Positions 59,889-64,000 of a DNA stretch of 64,000 nucleotides are shown here, piece after piece. A program made the position numbers and the translations under genes. The notes beneath the pieces are model-generated. The model saw nothing but the letters and a program-made list of their open reading frames with translations. It was not told the DNA's origin and searched no databases. Origin of the DNA: Carnegiea gigantea (taxonomy: Eukaryota; Streptophyta; Magnoliopsida; Caryophyllales; Cactaceae); NCBI GenBank assembly GCA_029747015.1, contig JAKOGI010001175.1:228100-292099 (forward strand), given 5' to 3'. Each line of letters opens with the position of its first letter. Position 1 is the stretch's first letter.

Positions 59889-60226
59889 TCAGATTAAAGA
59901 GCGAAGGGAGGGAAAGAGAGGGGAGTGCAATAAAGGGTAAGGGAATGAAAGGAAAGTAATTTATCATCACCTTAATTGGATACATTATGAAAAGGGATGA
60001 AGGAAAATGAGGGAGAACTATTAACAATTCTTTCCATCCCCTCATTTTTCCTTCATTTTAAAGATGAATAAAAATGAGCGAAATACGAGAGAATGAGGGC
60101 GAAATACTTAACTCCATTCCCATCCCTTCCTCCTCATTTAATATTCTCAAATAAAGGGAATGAAAGTTAATTAATTTCAATCCCTTCCCCTCCCCTTCTC
60201 CCCCGTAATCCAAATAGAATGTAGAG
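59889..60226. mobile_element. Possible MITE rich in G/A and C/T strings
   Basis: The left end (CAGATTAAAGAGCGAAGGGAGGGAAAG) resembles the inverse of the right end (TGGATTACGGGGGAGAAGGGGAGGGGAAG). Inside, ATGAAGGAAAATGAGGG near 59998 pairs with CCCTCATTTTTCCTTCAT near 60039. No ORF. Ends and target duplication are not sharply defined. Confidence 0.4.
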
Positions 60227-60512
60227 AAACCTTCCTCTTTCCTAGAATCTTTTCATTCTATAAATCTTCGTAGATTTCATAAAACTTATAGTGAAAAAAT
60301 GTAAGACAACCTAAGTTTAGCTACTTTACACTGAAAAAAACTCGTACACCCTACATTAAAACATTTGCCATCTCACATTCAACTAAAACTTATCTGGTAA
60401 TTCATTAGGCATCACCTGAAAAGCCCTCACCACCTCGTGCATGGGCAAAAAGAAATAGAAATTGTGTGACAACATAAAATTTCCACATTCATGTCCACCT
60501 GCTGGCAACTGA

Positions 60513-60898
60513 GGCTTCATTTGGTCCTTAGAAATTTTGGTGGAAAGAAAAGTTGAAGGAAAAAAATAGTAAAGAAAGAAAAGTAGAAGGAATCCTCTTA
60601 TTTGAATTGTGAAAAAAATGCAAGAATTTGGATGAAAAATTAGAATATTGACGAATTACTCAAATCACATTGATATCATCTGAATAGTGCAAGGTTGGAG
60701 GAGATTGGGAATTTTTTCCAAAATTTCCTCACAATTTTATGAGGAAAATTTTATCACTTGTTTCCAATAATTTTTCCATCTAATTTTTCTGCATAGTTTT
60801 TCTTTTTGATTTTCTCTAAACCAAACACAAGAAAAAAAAAAGTTGTTTCCCCAAATTTTTTTTCTTTCTACCAAATTTTCCAAAGTCTAAATGGAGCC
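60513..60898. mobile_element. MITE, 386 bp, terminal inverted repeats of about 40 bp
   Basis: The left end GGCTTCATTTGGTCCTTAGA...GTGGAAAGAAAA matches the inverse of the right end GGCTCCATTTAGACTTTGGA...GTAGAAAGAAAA. Flanking triplets are TGA and TAA, possibly a mutated 3-bp duplication as in PIF/Harbinger derivatives (inference). No coding capacity. Confidence 0.65.
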
Positions 60899-60902
60899 TA
60901 AG

Positions 60903-61150
60903 GGCTTGCTCATTGTAAGCTCATTGAAGGAGCAAAAAATAGATTAAAATAGATTGGAGTGCATTGAAGCAGTTAGAGCGGATTTGACTAGCAGTTAGTA
61001 GATTGGAGTCAGAGCAAATTAGAATATTTTGGAGTAAGTTTGACTAGTAGTTAGTAGAGCACGTTAATGTAAGGCAAAGCAGGTTGGAGCAAACTGAAAT
61101 AGTTTTGAACCAGATTTTAGAACTTTTTGGAGTGTGTTGGAGTGATTTTC
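60903..61150. repeat. Short imperfect direct repeats
   Basis: TTTGACTAG(C/T)AGTTAGTAGA occurs at about 60983 and 61039, with GGAGT/GGAGCA-type words repeated between them. No gene. Confidence 0.5.
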
Positions 61151-62400
61151 ATGGTTCTATGCAATAATATTTTATTTTTTTAAATGTTGGTTTACATCCA
61201 AATGAATTATGCAATGAATGAGTTGAACATCATTGCAAGCATTATTGAACAAATTAATAATATTTTCATATATCAAGAAAAAGTAATCACTATTTGCAAT
61301 CAGACAAACGTGTTTAGCTATTTTGATGATATTTGCTCATTGCTTGTTTATTTTGCCCATCACACAACCCTACAGTAAGTAATGTTTCAATTTTAGTTAG
61401 TCTTGTTAAAATTGGTATCCCCTATTCATTCATATAGCTAAAATTGTGTGGCATATAGTATGATATAATTATATCAATTTCTCATTTTCTATTAGTTTGA
61501 GGGATTATGTCCTTCAAAATCTCCCAAGAATTTTTTAGCATTTCAAATATTCTCTCAATTTCGACCATGGCAAAGAGTGGCAAAATTGAAATTATCATTA
61601 TCCTCAGTAGGTGATCCACATTTTTAATTTATTTTTCGAGCTTCAAAGGAAGGACAATAAAGTAAATTTCAAATTGGTCGAAATTAGTTTGTTAAGTTGT
61701 CACTATAATGGTTTATTTGTTAACAATAACTTCAAAGTTGTTGCCGCATTACTCACCTTTTCTTATTTTGTCATTAATATTGATTTTAAAAAATTTAGTT
61801 TCCAAAAAATCATTATTGTTTAACAACATCAGTCGAGGTAAATTTGTCATTCATGCGAAGACGTTTATTTTAGTTAATTATTGTAGTTAATTATTACCTA
61901 GTGTGGCTGGGAGTGCAATAACCAAACCAAAACCATGCTAATTATTTTAGTTTACTTCAACTTAAAAAAATTGAGCGCTGCATTCAATTCAACATTTGAA
62001 ATATTTATACTACTTCATGTTGAAACGACAAAATGACCTCAAAACAAGATTTACTAATGCTTCACATAAATTATTCAATAGCTATGAACAAATAAAAATG
62101 GACATATCTATAAACATGACTAAGGGTTATATTACTCATGAACAATATTAACTAAGAGTACTTTATATAATTTGCTTACTCATATTACATAATAAAACAA
62201 TACTGTGAACAAACAAAATAATAATGATTACAGAAACATATATCAGTCAATTTGGGCAAAACTCATAATTTCCTTCTAAATAATTTAAGCTGCTAAAAGA
62301 CCCAGGTTTGTAACCCAAGTCTTTACAAGTTAGAAGAAGTGATCATTTTTTAAGAAAAGAGGGAAAAGAGGTTAAAATAAAGAGCATATCTAGATTTTTT
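61151..62400. other. AT-rich non-coding stretch
   Basis: I see nothing supportable: short frames only, no RNA gene and no clear repeat. Confidence 0.5.
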
Positions 62401-63976
62401 AAATTAAACCAAGCAATGCCACCCTTCTCACCAGCCACACCCCATCTTCCAGCCATGCACCCCCTCCCCTTTCCCTATGCTGCTAGCACCACACATGCAT
62501 ACCCAGGTGGCCGCCCACTCGCTGCCATTGACAATTGCCGGCAACTGCTCACCAAAAATGCATTGCGCTACCACTACCACATATCTCTCACATTTTTTTG
62601 GGGCTGTTCTTGGTGTTTTTGGAGGTGAACCCTAAATTTCCTAATTTAATTTTGCCACTTTAATTCTCACTTTAGTTACTAGCGTGTTCTCTAACCGTGG
62701 ATGAATATTAATTGGTGTGAATTTGGTGTTATTAAGTTAGTTTTGCGCATGAATAGGGTTGGAAGTTTCCGCACATCCATGGAAAATTATTATTGAGTAT
62801 CCTTAGGGAATTGCACTCATAAATGTGGATTGAGTTGAATTTTAGGTGATTTTAGTTGTGTTTTTGAGAAATGTAGGTGGGCATATTTGCGTGGGGATTC
62901 TTGTCATTGAAAGGTTGAAGGAGATGAAGAAAGGTTTGAGACAGGGAATGGGAAGAAGGAGAGAAATGGAATTTTCGGGGTGTGGGGCAGGGGGTTTGAA
63001 ATGAAATCATTTGATATCAATTTTAGGGTTAATTTTGCAAATTGAATTGTGTTTTATGTGAAATTTGAATGGAAATAGTGATTGGAAGCAATAGTAGAGC
63101 TTGATTCTTGTAGCCTAGCTAAAATAGTGAGGTTAACGAGCCAATAACAAGTCACACTGTCATGAATGTCGCATAGGCCGGCGAAAAACGAGTCACAAGG
63201 CGCAACCCATGCATCTAAATGCCACCAAGGCAACAGTGCATGAAGGTACGCATCTCTTATTCAATGGTCAATCGACGAATTGTGACTGGTACGTAAAGGG
63301 CCTTTTGAGGAAGAAGATGGCCGAAATCAATTTTCATCGATGGCGCGTGTAGGCACGCGCTGCCCCTCCAGGCGGACATGATGGGTAAGTCTTGGGTCCT
63401 TGACTTCTACAAGCTTTTCTTTTTATATCTGGGTGCGAGTTCGGCTATGCGTTAGCCTCTAAGGCCTTGTCCGAAGTGTACATCATCGTAACCACAGAGG
63501 TGACGATGGGTCCGTGTCAGTCGCATGAGTCAACTCCTTGGGGTGGATTGATACAAGTCCGCAGTGTGTCTAGTTTGGGTTAAGGTATGAGGTTTGGGTT
63601 TTGAGGTATGTGGTCAAGTGATTAGTCTAATTATGAGGCTTTCTTGGGCAGAGAACATCCCACATAGTAGCATACTCAAACTTGCTCACCATCTAACTAT
63701 GAGCCCCTTCTATGAATAATCAAGGTTTCAATTACGCATGCTATCATCTAAACGAATTACATGCTTTCAAGAATCCTGTTCAGCATAAATTACAACATTT
63801 GGGTGAACTAATCATCAAATCATGGTATACACAGACACATAAAAGAAAATTGTTCATTTATGAATTCAATTAGCGTAAGTGTAAACAACATACAATCATG
63901 CTTTGAATAAACATTAAACATATTAATTGCACATCGAACATGATTTGAATTAATCGGAGTCAAATCCGAGCAATTT
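62401..63976 (-). other. Leader-like interior of a minus-strand copia element
   Basis: No sustained ORF. It lies just inside a primer site, so it should be the 5' untranslated part of the element. A GC-richer patch (63100-63560) includes GAAGAAGATGG...GATGGCGCGTGT, resembling 24770-24830 in element E. The gag start, if any, lies outside what can be recognised. Confidence 0.4.
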
Positions 63977-63989
63977 GGCTCTGATACCA
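63977..63989 (-). promoter_or_regulatory. tRNA-iMet primer-binding site of an element leaving the window
   Basis: The minus strand reads TGGTATCAGAGCC, one base from the LTR tip TGTTGGAGAT at 63991-64000. Confidence 0.75.
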
Positions 63990-63990
63990 C

Positions 63991-64000
63991 TGTTGGAGAT
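63991..64000 (-). repeat. First bases of an LTR at the right edge
   Basis: TGTTGGAGAT directly after the primer site. Its start with TG and its one-base spacing fit an LTR end; the rest is outside the window. Confidence 0.5.

Noticed and set aside
62416..62628. 70-codon Pro/His-rich ORF
   Set aside because: Short, low-complexity and within a leader-like region; no recognisable domain.

Overview
The window is plant nuclear DNA made almost entirely of nested LTR retrotransposons, with no convincing host gene. Evidence for a plant, probably a eudicot, is the element types: Ty1/copia elements of SIRE/Maximus-like layout with initiator-Met tRNA primer sites, an Athila-like Ty3/gypsy element with a tRNA-Asp-like primer site, MITE-like inverted repeats, and long AT/AC microsatellites. 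Such density of old, nested, damaged elements is typical of heterochromatin (inference).

Layout. (1) 1-19122: an Athila-like gypsy array on the minus strand. It has an LTR at 16827-19122, a gag-protease body, a 3' region, a second LTR at 494-2821, and then another primer site and gag running off the left edge, so the middle LTR is shared by two element bodies. SIRE-like copia element A (4114-14548, minus) sits inside the gag-protease reading frame. (2) 19123-19629: a compound AC/AT microsatellite abutting the gypsy LTR. (3) 19690-25909: a very decayed minus-strand copia element E (RNase H, RT, integrase, protease and zinc-knuckle remnants), an AT-rich quasi-periodic tract, a leader, a decayed primer site and the start of an LTR. 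(4) 25910-47038: plus-strand SIRE-like element C, split in its RT by minus-strand SIRE-like element B (31244-41906; perfect 5-bp duplication ACTTT). (5) 47433-47621 plus 58362-58455: an inverted-repeat (MITE-like) element split by minus-strand SIRE-like element D (47622-58361; perfect duplication TTTAA). (6) 58456-64000: AT-rich DNA with two or three MITE-like elements, ending in the leader, primer site and first ten LTR bases of another minus-strand copia element.

How the genes work together. A, B, C and D are different families with the same plan: LTR, tRNA-iMet primer site, gag with two zinc knuckles separated by a coiled coil, protease-integrase-RT-RNase H, then a third same-sense ORF (ORF3), two polypurine tracts and an LTR. 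Gag would package the RNA, protease would mature the polyprotein, RT/RNase H would copy the RNA and integrase would insert the copy. All copies carry stops or frameshifts, so none looks able to move by itself.

The best candidates for something under-described are: ORF3, with a conserved N-terminal module, a basic/Pro-rich middle, a globular domain resembling the putative plant transposon protein family (PF20167-like) and a C-terminal coiled coil, preceded in three families by a telo-box and CT-rich leader like a plant gene; a single in-frame stop between gag and pol overlapped by splice-site-like signals; a stem-loop spanning the polypurine tract and LTR junction in all four families; and a double hairpin in the LTR that is conserved while the surrounding LTR is not.
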